A stretch of DNA of 64,000 nucleotides from positions 930,001 to 994,000 of the forward strand of contig CAJNOJ010000001.1 of NCBI GenBank assembly GCA_905250025.1, given 5' to 3'. A model generated the notes under the pieces. It saw nothing but the letters and a program-made list of their open reading frames with translations. It ran no database searches and was not told the origin of the DNA. Position 1 is the stretch's first letter; each line of letters opens with the position of its first letter. The DNA is from Adineta ricciae (Eukaryota; Rotifera; Eurotatoria; Adinetida; Adinetidae). The translations under genes were made by a program, and so were the position numbers. Positions 1-11,522 of this stretch are shown here, piece by piece.

Positions 1-1963
1 TGCTTCTTTCATCACTTCCACCAAAACAATCAACTTTTCCATCATTAAATCGATCACTTGATAAACATATTAATTCATATGTACCAAATGTAACACACAT
101 TTGTGAATCTAAACCACAATCAATTAATGGTTCTTTTTCATAATCACAATTCCTTTCATCTTTTCCATCCCAACAATTCCATATTTCATCACAATGTGTA
201 TAAATATTATCACATTCCCATTGTTGACAATCAGTTTCATCTGTTCGATCTATTCCATTGATATTTATTGGAAATAATTCTTGAAAACCATCACACATTA
301 TTTGAAAAGAAATTGTACTTGTAGTAAAATTCTTATCTAGGTCTTCATCTTCACAATAAAGGACTGGATAATCGTCACAATCACATATTCTATTTTTGAT
401 TGCTGCTTGAGGAATATACTTATTTGAACTACGACATCGATAATATTTATGTTTTATTTGATTAAATAATTGAGGATTTGTATGCTCAAATATATTTTCA
501 TCATCTTCATAAGGACAATCAATTATATTATTCGATAAACGATGATACGAAATACATTTGGACGAATTGAGACATTGATAAATATTTGGTTGATTACATT
601 GATCAAGAGGAAAACTAATTATTGGATAAAATCGTTTTATTTGTTGGAAAACATTTTCCAGAAAGTCGAACAATCGATGATACATAGTAGGAGTATCATT
701 GCTGTCCAAAAACTCTGTAATTTGAAATTTTGTACAAAATATTGTATGATTAAATATTGTCTCTAAGACGAAATAATGTGAGTTAAGAAAAGTTTTGTTT
801 GAACATAAATAAGGGAATCGTACATGAACAGACAATATTTCATTTTTTTTATAAGCTAAATAAATATGACCAAAATATATTGGAATATTGACAAGATAAA
901 ACATATCTGGACATGTTTTTCTTATAATAGGCATACATTGTTCTTTGATAACTTCAAACGTCAAAGGTGAAAATATTGGATTTCCAATAGCGAAGTAACA
1001 TTGAACAGCTGACCAACATTCATCTGTCATAGATGGATGTTTCATTGAAAATATCGATTTAAATATCATATTTTTATATTTAGAATCACATGAACTTGTA
1101 AAAAAATAGTGTGGACATATACAATCATTATCTGTAAATGTTGGTTGGGATTGAGCAATCGAAAACAATTGAATATCTGGTACATCATCTGCTCTTTCAT
1201 CAGACATATCAATACAATCCGGATGATAGATATCATCATAAACAAATTCTTGAGGAATACATTGTCCACTATTGCATTGAAATTCATTTTCTTTACATTC
1301 ATTAAATTCTAATTGCCAACAATGTTCTTCATCATATTGATCATCAAGACAATTAACTATTCCATTACAAATGTCTGTCCAATCTAAACAAACTAATGAA
1401 TAATCACCATTACATATTAAATGTTCATAGCAAGTCGAATTTATCGTTCGAAATGCTAACTCTTGATAAAAATCAAAAATTATATCATATAATGATAAAG
1501 CGTCTTCATGATAATCATATAATTGATATTGACATACTGATCCAAATCTTGGAAATGTACAATTATAGAATTGTTTTTCCGATAATGATTGATTATTTGT
1601 ATCTAAATAGATTTGATATTCTTCAATAATATCAATAGGTGCTGACCAAATGAATAAATCTTCAAATGTTACATTTTTTTCTTTAAGTTGACCAAACGAA
1701 TAGATTTCTATTGAAGGATCTTTTTCAATATGAAATCCTTTCAATGATTCACTTAAGCAGTAAGTTGAAATATGCCGAGTAACATTTGCTTTTACTAAAT
1801 TTGTAGCAAGACGAAAACAATCATACCTGATTTGTAATTGATCATTGTATTCATATTCACTAACTTCATTTGTTGTAAAATAAAGATTTAATTGTGGAAT
1901 AGTTAAAACACAACGAATAAAAAGAAAGAAGAAAAAAGATTTCAAATGAAACATATTCTCCAT
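1..1963 (-). CDS. LDL-receptor class A repeat protein, 3' end beyond window
   Basis: The minus strand is open without a stop from the ATG at 1963 to the window edge, giving 654 visible codons and no intron. The N-terminus is hydrophobic (MENMFHLKSFFFFLFIRC), which fits a signal peptide. Downstream are repeated Cys-rich modules of LDLa type, seen as CNGIVNCLDD, then C..NEFQCNSGQC ending DCIDMSDE, DCPYEDDE, WNCWDGKDERNC, and at the edge DGKVDCFGGSDE. Between modules are long Cys-poor stretches that I do not recognise. LDLa modules bind Ca2+ through the acidic CxxxxDE end and are used in extracellular ligand binding, so this is probably a secreted or membrane receptor-like protein. Large intronless LDLa proteins are common in bdelloids, from general knowledge. 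The ligand is unknown. The other short open frames within this span are shadows. Confidence 0.85.
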   Translation of the reverse strand, partial: MENMFHLKSFFFFLFIRCVLTIPQLNLYFTTNEVSEYEYNDQLQIRYDCFRLATNLVKANVTRHISTYCLSESLKGFHIEKDPSIEIYSFGQLKEKNVTFEDLFIWSAPIDIIEEYQIYLDTNNQSLSEKQFYNCTFPRFGSVCQYQLYDYHEDALSLYDIIFDFYQELAFRTINSTCYEHLICNGDYSLVCLDWTDICNGIVNCLDDQYDEEHCWQLEFNECKENEFQCNSGQCIPQEFVYDDIYHPDCIDMSDERADDVPDIQLFSIAQSQPTFTDNDCICPHYFFTSSCDSKYKNMIFKSIFSMKHPSMTDECWSAVQCYFAIGNPIFSPLTFEVIKEQCMPIIRKTCPDMFYLVNIPIYFGHIYLAYKKNEILSVHVRFPYLCSNKTFLNSHYFVLETIFNHTIFCTKFQITEFLDSNDTPTMYHRLFDFLENVFQQIKRFYPIISFPLDQCNQPNIYQCLNSSKCISYHRLSNNIIDCPYEDDENIFEHTNPQLFNQIKHKYYRCRSSNKYIPQAAIKNRICDCDDYPVLYCEDEDLDKNFTTSTISFQIMCDGFQELFPININGIDRTDETDCQQWECDNIYTHCDEIWNCWDGKDERNCDYEKEPLIDCGLDSQMCVTFGTYELICLSSDRFNDGKVDCFGGSDERS

Positions 1964-3400
1964 ATTGAAAAAGTTTTTTTTCTCTTCATATTTATATCAG
2001 TTTTGATTTGATTGTCAATTTGATAAGAAGGATTTTCGTTAATCCGGTTTAAAAGGAAGGAACAAAGTCTAATAGTTGGCGTTAAAATGCCTATTTTATG
2101 AACAGATTTCTTTCTAGGCACAATGAAACAAAATTATATGAACATCTGTTTTTCATGTTTGTTTTTTTGGAGAAAAAATAAAATAAAATATTTTATTGAC
2201 GTAATTAGTTTTTATTTTGAGTACTTGTGAACCGTAGTTTCATTGACAAAATGAAAAACGATAATCTTTCTGTGAAATGTGTTTGTACATATGTCGAGAC
2301 TTATTGAATATAAACAGAAAATATTACAAGTGAAATTCTTTCATTTATATCCCCAGAAAAAGTCAACTGGAGTAGATATTTTCCTATCATCCGAAAATAT
2401 CTCTTTAGAAAATATTGAAAGAACCTGTTTTTTATTGCAAACTCGATGAATTTTTACTAATTAGACTATGAGTGAAAAGAAAAACAAAGAAAGGCCAATG
2501 TATTCAATGGTGCGCTCGTCTACAAATTAAATAGATTGTGAAAACGAATAAAACAACGTGCTTGATTTGATTTCAGCTGACGAATTTACTTTCGAATCGT
2601 TTAAAATTGTGCGACTCGTTTGGATTCTACAGTGATAGTAGATCGATAGAGAAGAGTTCTTTGTCGTGTATGCGAGACAAAAACAAGAGTATAGACACAC
2701 TGCTTCGTTTAGACGAAGTTGATTGGATAAATATACAGTAGAACATTTATTCGGATTTGAAACGGATGAACAATCATTTTCATATTTTAGAAAGAAAAAA
2801 AACAGGTGCGCACAAAACTCAAATAATCTTGTTAGTAATAAGTTTTGTTTGGAATTCTTTAGTACGAATCAATTGCTTGATCCATAATTTCCAAAACTTA
2901 TCAGAATGTCTTCGTCTTTCAGTGACAATTATGTTCTTCTTGATCATAAACTGATATAATAACATAATCGAATGGCCATTTTCTTGTACGTATGTAATAT
3001 TTCCCAATTCACAAATAATTATAAAAAACACAATAAGACTAAATAAAACAAAAGATTCGAAAATTAGTTTTCACGATTATCCGTCTCGATAGCGCAATGA
3101 CGCTTGCCACTCGGTTGTTCAACAGCACTGTGTTCAGAGGAAATTACTGTATTTGATGATATGGATGTCATAGATGTGAACAACCGTTTTCAATTGTTCA
3201 TTTTAAAACCAATTCGAAAAAAGCAACAAATAATCAGGATTGTTAACCTTAGACGGGATCAAATAGATCGAAAGACATTCAACTACTTAGCTAATTAAAA
3301 GAAAATATGAGTGCTGAAAGGAAACTTCAATGTCTCGTATTGTAATGAATGATAATTCGATAAGAATTCATTTATTTTCTCAGAGAGAAAAAAGAAAAAT
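1964..3400. other. Intergenic stretch, no gene seen
   Basis: This stretch separates two minus-strand genes. The short ORFs at 2757-3031 lie opposite each other on both strands and carry no recognisable protein pattern. The part next to 1963 should hold the promoter of the LDLa gene. A small inverted repeat (cttcgt..acgaag) sits near 2703-2718. I see nothing else. Confidence 0.5.
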
Positions 3401-4031
3401 TTAAGTTAATGTATTTCGATTGAAAAGAATTAGTGAACAAGTTATTCCAATGATGACAAGAGCCAAGCCAACGATAGCAAACACATGATGGCGGAGAAAT
3501 TCATTGAAACGTTCTTTTATGAGATTTTTCTCAACAGAATATTTAATTACTTCCAACGACGGTTCACTTTCAAGATCTGAATATCGAATAGTTAGAAAAC
3601 AGACATGACAAAGGATATTGCAACTTACCTATGTAGAGTTTATACCGATAATTTCGTGTTATTTCATGAAATTTCTGCAGATAGAATATGCAATGACATG
3701 TTACATATGTTATCGGGCCTCGTAGATTATCTGCATTAATTATTAATAGAATACGATTCGAATTATTGTTTTGAGAAGATAGTTCATTGTTTATTGTCCA
3801 GTACATATGATGTTCGATCTGATTTGAGGATGTTTGACATTGACATTCTAATTGAATTCGATCGGATCGATATAAAACTTGTCCGATATAATTATCTTCA
3901 TAGATAACATAGATATCTTCTTCATTATTGATGCGTACTGGTTGCGGCTGAACTTGAAATGATAAATCATTAGTACACAAAGAATTACAAACAAGAATGC
4001 ATGCTGTCAAGAATAAATGTAAAGTTGACAT
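3401..4031 (-). CDS. Small Ig-like single-pass membrane protein
   Basis: There are two exons, 4031-3629 and 3576-3401, joined across a 52-nt intron (GTAAGT...CAG), giving 192 aa. The protein starts with a signal peptide (MSTLHLFLTACILVCNSLC). It continues with an ectodomain that has an Ig-like pattern: IQLECQCQTS, then MYWTIN, then YVTCHC, a Cys/Trp/Cys layout. It ends with a membrane segment (FAIVGLALVIIGITCSLILF) and a very short cytoplasmic tail. The unspliced frame would run on past the donor and lose the membrane segment, so the spliced form is preferred. No family name can be given; a small surface receptor or adhesion protein is an inference. N-glycosylation sites are few. Confidence 0.7.
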
Positions 4032-4743
4032 TTGATGGAAACCGAATGATTCAAAAGAATAAGGAAAGCTCGGAAGAGAAATTCTATTCTTAGATTAAAA
4101 AAAATAATTGGATGAGAAAGATTCTGGTTTATGGATGACAATTGACAGACGTGCGGACCATTGACTGTTCAAACAGAGTTGAAAATGGACCGACAAAATG
4201 TGTTTCTCTGTCAATTCTGTTTTTATTTCGAATTTGTAAGCTGCTGGTAGACTGAATTTTTCTTGTAACTGTGTTAGTTCGAGTGATAACTTCTTTTGTG
4301 TTTTATTATTTTATCGAAGAACAAACGTGTTAATTACGTCCATGAATATACAATGAGAAAATAGAATAATAATCATAAAGTTAAGATCTGTTACACGAAA
4401 AGAAAAAAAAATACTTACAAAAAAAGAAAAGAGAAACACTGGGCAAAACAATTCTGTTCTTCTATCAAATAAGGTTTCGTTTAAAACACAAACAGAACAA
4501 GAAAAGAAGACATGTGTCTTTCATTGCCAGAAATGAAATCATTTAGTCAAATTGCAATTGCTGATTATCTTCTCTCTATCTGAACACATCATTTCGAATA
4601 AATTTCCTCCTTCTTACCGAGACCGGTTACGAAGTGCATGCACAACAGAATGACTATATATACGTAATTGACAAAGAAATCAATAGTAAAGGATAATTTA
4701 GCTAAAGAGAACAGGTGGACGGATATGAACCAATGATATTCCA
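4032..4743. other. Intergenic stretch between two minus-strand genes
   Basis: It should contain the promoter of the Ig-like gene (right of 4031) and the 3' UTR of the Kv channel (left of 4744). It is AT-rich with poly-A runs. I see no coding pattern. Confidence 0.4.
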
Positions 4744-7700
4744 CTAGACATCTGTTTCAACGTTCAGTGGTTCAGTCGATGTGTGTAAACTATTGTTATT
4801 GATGGTTGCTGAGATCTTTCTTTGAGTTAACTGTTGCGTTGGAGATGTTCGCACATTTTTATGATTTGGCGTTGGAGAACGATGAGTAGCATCTTCAGCA
4901 ACGGAATACGAATGAAGAAACGCATCCGATTCATCCAAATGATAATGTGCATCCATTGATGAGATAGATTTCTTTCCTTTCAATGTTCCTCCACCATGAT
5001 TCGTTCCTGGCACTGATAATGTATACTGATCTGTTGCTGCATCACCAGGTGGTGGAGTACATGTTCCTCCATTAGAATATTTGATATCTTTTTGCTCTTC
5101 AGAATCAATATCTCGATGATAAAAATAGTTGAAATTCGATACGATAACAGGAACAGGTAGAGCAATCGTAAGAACACCGGCAATAGCACACATCGAACCA
5201 ACAATTTTACCAAATATACCCACTGGTCTCATATCTCCATAACCAACCTAAACAAGATTCAATTATCGTGATTAATTCAATTAGAAGAAAAGATATTCTC
5301 TACCGTTGTCATGGTAATCATTGCCCACCAGAATGCATCAGGTATAGATTTAAAAAATGATTCCGGTTCACCTTGTTCAGCGAAGTAGACCGCCGAAGAG
5401 AATAGGATAACACCAATGAAGAGAAAGAATATTAATAGAGCTAATTCTTGCATACTTGCACGTAATGTTTGACCTAAGATTTGTAGGCCTTTTGAATGTC
5501 TCGATAGTTTAAAGATACGAAAAACTCGAACAAGACGAATAACACGTAGAATAGCTAGTGACATCGCTTGATTAGATTTGGTTTTTTCTTCAGCTAAGAT
5601 TGTAAATAATGTTATGAAATAAGGTACAATAGCGACTATATCAATAATATTCATCATTGATTTGAGAAAGACAAGTTTCAATGGACATGAAATGAGACGA
5701 ACGATCAATTCGAATGAAAACCATATAATACAACATGTTTCAATAATAAAAAATGGTTCAGTAAGTTCAGGTATGTCATCTTCTTCAATAGTTAAACGAG
5801 ATGAATCATAAGATGTGTTGTCAGCTGGTCGAACGCGATAGCGTTTAAATTTGGGAAGAGTTTCTAGAAAGACAGAAGAAAAGATCCGCTTATTCGTTGG
5901 TCAACATTGTAAGAACGATAATGACTACCGATCTATCATAGTCTTCGATAAAGGATAATTGGAGCAGACATATTCGGTATGTTGATAATACAAAAAAATC
6001 AAATCACTCAACATCTAATTATCTCGACATTTCAATGTGACTTTTCACATTAAAGTACTGGCCTTATCAAATTCTTGCTCTATTTTCTAGACTACCATAC
6101 CGTTCTCGTGCTTGTTTCGAAGAAGAAGAAAGAAAGCAACATGACTATCCTATTATCTCTCAACTAATCAATGAAACTTTTCTTAGAATAACAGCTCATT
6201 TGTACTTTAAAAATGCAGTCGAAGATCTTTCTTGCTGTACATTATACATACATTAGTTATAGAGAATCAACTTCAAAATGTCAAAGTGATTTATTGATTA
6301 TCCTCTGTGTCATTAGTCTTGTTTCAAATGACAGTATTCATGTACTACTCTTTCGAATTATGGACTGTCGAAAATGAGCATGTAATTGATCACTTACCGA
6401 GACAAAATATGACAATCGACATAAGAATAACAATGACAGAGATGAGAGCAATTACGCGTGCCCATTGCGACGTTTCGGGATATTCGAATAGAAGCCAAAT
6501 CTTCCGTTGGACTTCGGGCTTGGGTAATATGCGTTCTTCTTCTTTGATGAAACCTTCGTCTTCACGAAATTTATTGAATGCGTCTTCACCCAATTCAAAG
6601 AATTTGATTTCTTCTGTGAATACATCTTGAAAACAAGAAACTCACGTGAGATGATGATCGTTAAAGTTGATGGCACTTACCGATCGGCACATGATTTGGA
6701 CGTCGAAGTCGACCGTTAGATTGATAATAGTAGAGAATCGCATCGAAACTTGGCCGGTTTCGATCGAAAAAGTATTCGTTTCGTAGCGGATCAAAGAAAC
6801 AGACACGTCGAGAAGGATTACCGAGTAGTGTTCGAGGAAAATTATTCAAAGTCTGCAATTGCGTTTCAAATTTCAAACCGGAGACATTAATGACAACACG
6901 TTCCGTTGATTCAAAATCGGGATGTTTGGATGCTTCTAATTGTTCTTCGAGAGTTAACTCTTCATCGAGTGGACGAGAAAATGCCCTGTAGATAAAAAAG
7001 CAAATAAAATCAAATGGTTATTTTGTTTGTTTTCTTTCGATTTTCTTTCTAAGAAAAACTAGAGAACTAATTTTCAAGATATTACTCACAGCATGAGCAG
7101 TTGTTCGTTGAAATAACTACTATTGGCAAACAAAACTAGAGAACAACATGTGTCATGATTTTGCTCCCCGGAGCAACACCAATACAGAGAGCATCCTCGT
7201 TCGAGCATGCATACGACGACACGTTTAGAAAGAAAAGAAAATACAACAGACAACAACCAACAGTGTCTGTCAGTCAAAAAAGATCTAACGGTGACGATGA
7301 GAAGGAAAAGTAATGATTGTAAACGATGAAAAAAAATAGAATGAAGAAAAGGTTAATTAAGCTATTAGTTTCACATTTCTTTTGCTTCATCATTGATAAG
7401 CTGAAGATTGTTAGTTTGCATGTTGTCAACAAGAAAACAATAATTCTAATAACACAGTCAGATTCAGTCAAAGCAACGACGACAAAAAGATATGCCAAGA
7501 AAAAGACTAGAATATCTCTTCTCCTTTTCCCTCGCTCTCTCTCTCTCTCTCGTTTCCAATTATTTCCACATCTATAAATCCTACCGATAAGATGTAGAAA
7601 GAACAAACGATGACAACGACGTTAGTCAAACAAGGACATATTAGGACGCATCTGTACAACATAGAATGCTTCAATTGCAAGGATTTTCTTCTTTTCTGAC

Positions 7701-10700
7701 CACTTTCGATTAACAATCTTCGCTCTGGATGTACTTGTTCTTCTCTAACATAAACAATGGCTAATCAAGATTTAAACTTGATCAATTTTGTGATATGTTC
7801 TGTTTTAGTTTTCAAGATCAATCAAGACGAATTCAGTTTATCGAAGAAAAGAATGTAAAAAGATGTTTATTTCTAAATAAAGTCTAGCATGCAAAATGTC
7901 ATTACTGTATAATGATTATCAGAACTAGAATATGCAGATGCATATCATTTATTAATAGTTCTCGTTATGTTTAATGTCAAACGAACAGAAGCAAAAAAGA
8001 AGAAGCGATTTTCTCGAAATGATATCTCGTCGGAAAGTTACATGAAAATCTATGATTTAAATTACAGATTTGCACCGGAATATGTGACAATAGGAGAACC
8101 GTTCGCTTTCGGCATTGCTGGAATTTCAATTACTTACTAGGAGTGTTGATGATTTTTTGCTAAAATTTTCAAAGAAAGAAAGAGAACATTTGACAATCGC
8201 TTTTGATTAAACATAAAAAGGTAGCAATTTTATTCGATTTCTTACATCCGATACTTTTAGTTAAATTAACAACACCGTTTACTCCTTATGTCTGAAAATG
8301 TCTACAGGGTGGTGTACGTAATCTGACCTAACAACCATTGATTCATTAAGAATCTCTTACGACAACTACGTAGGAAATATAAACAAGCTCTTTTGTCTCA
8401 TTATTTCATTTATCTCACAGTCTATTAATAATATAGACATTAATCCTTGTCACTCATTTCAGAAATAATAAACTTCACTAGAAACACGTCATCATCAGAA
8501 TAATAATAAACGTAGATTGTCAAATGTCAATCAACTTCAAGTCATCACTTAGAAATGTACATTACGCGTCGCATTTTCGTTTCCACATTCAAACTTATCT
8601 CACCTGGCAGCAACTGCTAAACTACCGGGCACAAGACAATTAGCAATTGATGTTTGCGGGACTTCACTATCGCCTGGTGCAGCTGCACTGCTAACACTGA
8701 GAAGATCATGCATAGGACCATGATGACTGATCGACATATGTCGACCAGATGACCGAGCTGCGTTCGCTGATTGATCATTACCAAATTCGACACCTCGTCG
8801 ACGTGATGTGTCGTGTACACTTTTCGATGACAAATGAAAAAAGATTTCAATACTGAATCGTGGAAATGAAATTCAACACTTACAGAGAACGATCAGTAAG
8901 AATCATTAGGAAATCGCAGCTGTCTCACGGTAGATTGATTGGTTTATTCTCGGGAAGAAAGATGATATCAGTAGTCACGAGAACAACATCGAAAGATTAG
9001 ACAAGGCAAAAGAGAATCTGAAAACGCTCTTTCCTAATGGAACCGCATATACATAAGACCAATAACGGCAAATATTAATAAGAAAAGAAAAGCAAAAATG
9101 AAGAGATAGCAGAGAAGAAAGATACCGAAAGTCGCAAACGATGTGTAATAGGAGATGTTACTAATCTTAAGCTTGTATTTCTGTCGTATCCTTCAGTGAC
9201 GTCAAAACATCGAAAAAAAAAGTCGAGAGAACAATAATCACTTCAGTTGCTAATACAATAGTTTCTCTATTATCGAGCCAATTCATCTATTATCATAAAT
9301 GACCTTTTCTCTACTGTTTCTACTTCAAATGTTGCGCTTGATTATGTTTCTCTTATTTTCTTCTTTCTTCGTGTGTAATTTTGCTAAGTGAACGACGCTG
9401 TTATATCAATCAAAAAATTAAATAGAGTTGATTTGGAAAATCAAATTATTTTACTAGAAAGAATAATAAAAATTCTTTTCTTTTTTTTTCTTCTGCTGCT
9501 GTGACAAACAAATTCAACATATTAGAATTTGAACGAAATCATATTCGACTTTTAGACGTTAATAACATGCACTTAAGAGACATCGCCATCCAAGAAGACT
9601 ATCATATACAGAAAGCTTCTTGACTGTGAAGAAAACTCTGCAATTGCTGAAGTGACGTTCTTGTTTCTTTTCTTTTTATCTAGTTCACTTCTGACAATAT
9701 GTAGATCTCGATAAGAAAGACACGAATGATTGTAATTTATACATGGTAATATATTTTCTGTCTTTGTATTTAATTCCTTTCTTTCTAATAATATGAAAAA
9801 AAGCAACACGCGAACGTCAATCGAACGCCAGAAAATCGTACGTTAGTGACAAGAGAAAAAAAAAGAAGAAATAAGGAAAAGATTCTATAGACATGAAAGT
9901 GTCTTCGTTTGATGCTTGAATGTCTATCAAAAGACAGCGACGACAGATACACGCAAAATATCTAATCGCTTATGCTTGGCGTAAGGAAATACTCATTAGT
10001 TACACCAGGTTATTTTTCGAAATACTTACGTTGGATGATCGTTTAACGAAACATGCTGCCAAACTGTTGCCATCGTCATTTTGAAAGAAATTTCTTGCTA
10101 AGATTCGTTAATTATACGTGTGAGGAGTCGGGTTGATCGAATTGTCAATCACTTGTTGTATACCATACTCGGAAGTCGGTATACATATGAAACGGGTAGC
10201 ACTTTATCCTGATAGTGTCTAAAAACTGCAATAGTCACTCCTATACTCTCCATTTTCCTTCGTTGTCGGTCGCATGGGCCTCGTCTCTTCTCATTGCATA
10301 GTCAAGAAGAAAGAAAGGCTGTGTAAAAGCATTTGCGTCTGATGATGAACATGCGCTCACACACACATAGTTTTCCCTTCTCTCCCTTTCCCTTTCTCTT
10401 TGTTTTTTCTCCTCTTTTTCTTGTGCTTTCTCGCGTTTTATTATACAATACGCCTGCCAGTGTTGCTATCACCAGAGCACAACAGTCTGAACGAGCGAGA
10501 AAGCACACGCGTGTCGTGTCGAAAATTTCATTGAGCGCGACGACGAACCGACGCTGGGGGTATTAGCATTACGCATATTATTCTTGCATATTACTAACAA
10601 GCTAGTGCTGTGAGCTTAATAGAAAAGCACATTAGTTCTTTCTTTTTTTCCCTTTCTTTTTCACTCGTTCTTTCCTAAAGCGTATATATACGAACTATGT

Positions 10701-11522
10701 TGATAAAAAAAAGCCAAGAAGGATAGTAGCTACATTGACGGCATAAAAGCCAAGTCTAATAAAATAACGACAGTCAAGGAAAACAAATGACAAAGACAAA
10801 AAATGACTAATTTAATGGTGTAATTGAATAATTCTTTTGCAAATAAATATTGACCTTGGGAAAGACAAAAAAAGTCGAACTTCATGTTCTTTCTGTTTTT
10901 CGATCGATCTATTTGCAAATAACACATATGATTTTTTGCTTCAATCAAGTACTTCTTCACTTTCAAACAAGTATTGTTATGTTTATTATTAAATTAGACA
11001 ATCTGAACAAGCGTTTTATGCAGCGGAAAACTTACGCTAATGAACTAGTACCATATTTTGTATGTTGACTGCCATCATAATTATAGAGTAGAGCATTCTC
11101 GTGATCGCGACGTTCGTTTAGTTGACGGCGATGTGTTGGTTGAGTATCACTGAAATCAAAATGAAAGCCATAAACAGGAATAGCTGTGATTAATTTCTTT
11201 GTCGTTTCAATGGAAAGACAATTCAATTATCGATAAAGCGATCTTATCAAATAATGAGAAAACAAACGAAGATTTTCGACGAAATCTTTCAAAAGACTTC
11301 TATTAGATTCCTTCATGCAGAAAAGATGATTAGTACGTTTTGTTAGCACAGAAATGCGCCTTGCAAATAAACGAGATCTTTTCTGTGGAATTTAATTTGA
11401 TGAATAGGCTGTAACTTAAACTCATATCTATTTAATAGTATTAGTCCGCACAGTATACAAGTCACTTACTGATCATTGTAATTCGAAGATGCAGCAATTT
11501 GAATGGTAACCGGAGTTCCCAT
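4744..11522 (-). CDS. Shaker-type (Kv1) voltage-gated potassium channel alpha subunit
   Basis: Four common exons (6985-6681, 6625-6398, 5863-5304, 5247-4744) encode the channel. Candidate 5' coding ends lie at 8737-8604, at 10079-10030, and at 11522-11470 plus 11149-11036. All reach the common acceptor in phase 2 and give about 576, 548 and 587 aa. Numbering the 576-aa form, the T1 tetramerisation domain is at about 75-165, S1 at about 203-221, S2 at 259-279, S3 near 292-310, and S4 at 324-344 with [18 protein letters not shown]. The pore is TMTTVGYGDM, with an intron inside the filter (TT|VGYGD). S6 carries PVPVIVSNF. The C-terminus is ETDV, the class I PDZ ligand typical of Kv1. It forms tetrameric plasma-membrane K+ channels that repolarise excitable cells. 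The 534-nt intron 5864-6397 is long for this window. Confidence 0.93.
6986..8603 (-). other. Long intron of the Kv1 gene
   Basis: It runs between the T1 exon and the nearest alternative first exon and is far longer than the typical 50-60 nt introns here. It contains a (CT)n tract at 7535-7551. The ORFs at 7274-7716 are low-complexity shadows around that tract. If the distal first exons are used, the intron extends to about 3-4 kb. Confidence 0.5.
7535..7551. repeat. (CT)n microsatellite
   Basis: A short dinucleotide tract within the long Kv intron. Confidence 0.8.
8604..8737 (-). other. Alternative first coding exon of the Kv1 gene (form D)
   Basis: From the ATG at 8737 this exon encodes [15 protein letters not shown] and on to [10 protein letters not shown], then donor GTGAGA after 8604, leaving two bases of a codon. 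These join the T1 exon at 6985 in frame. The frame stays open upstream to about 8860 without another ATG, so an upstream exon could also feed into it. No inactivation-ball pattern is evident. Confidence 0.6.
10030..10079 (-). other. Alternative first coding exon of the Kv1 gene (form C)
   Basis: ATG at 10079 encodes [16 protein letters not shown] plus two bases before a GTAAGT donor. An in-frame TAG lies shortly upstream, which supports this ATG as the start. The phase fits the T1 exon at 6985. Confidence 0.55.
11036..11522 (-). other. Alternative 5' coding exon pair of the Kv1 gene (form A+B)
   Basis: Exon 11522-11470 encodes [17 protein letters not shown] and has an in-frame TAG upstream. 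It joins exon 11149-11036 ([10 protein letters not shown]...KYGTSSL) across a GTAAGT...TTTCAG intron. The pair again ends in phase 2 at a GTAAGT donor, compatible with the common T1 exon. That it belongs to the Kv gene is inferred from strand, phase and the lack of any other downstream partner. Confidence 0.5.

Noticed and set aside
1066..1302. 78-aa minus frame
   Set aside because: It lies in another frame of the LDLa gene, whose Cys modules are clear in the main frame.
2757..3031. ORFs on both strands
   Set aside because: They overlap each other head-on, are short and show no protein pattern; chance frames in AT-rich DNA.
6307..6630. 107-aa plus-strand frame
   Set aside because: It is antisense to the Kv S1 exon 6625-6398.
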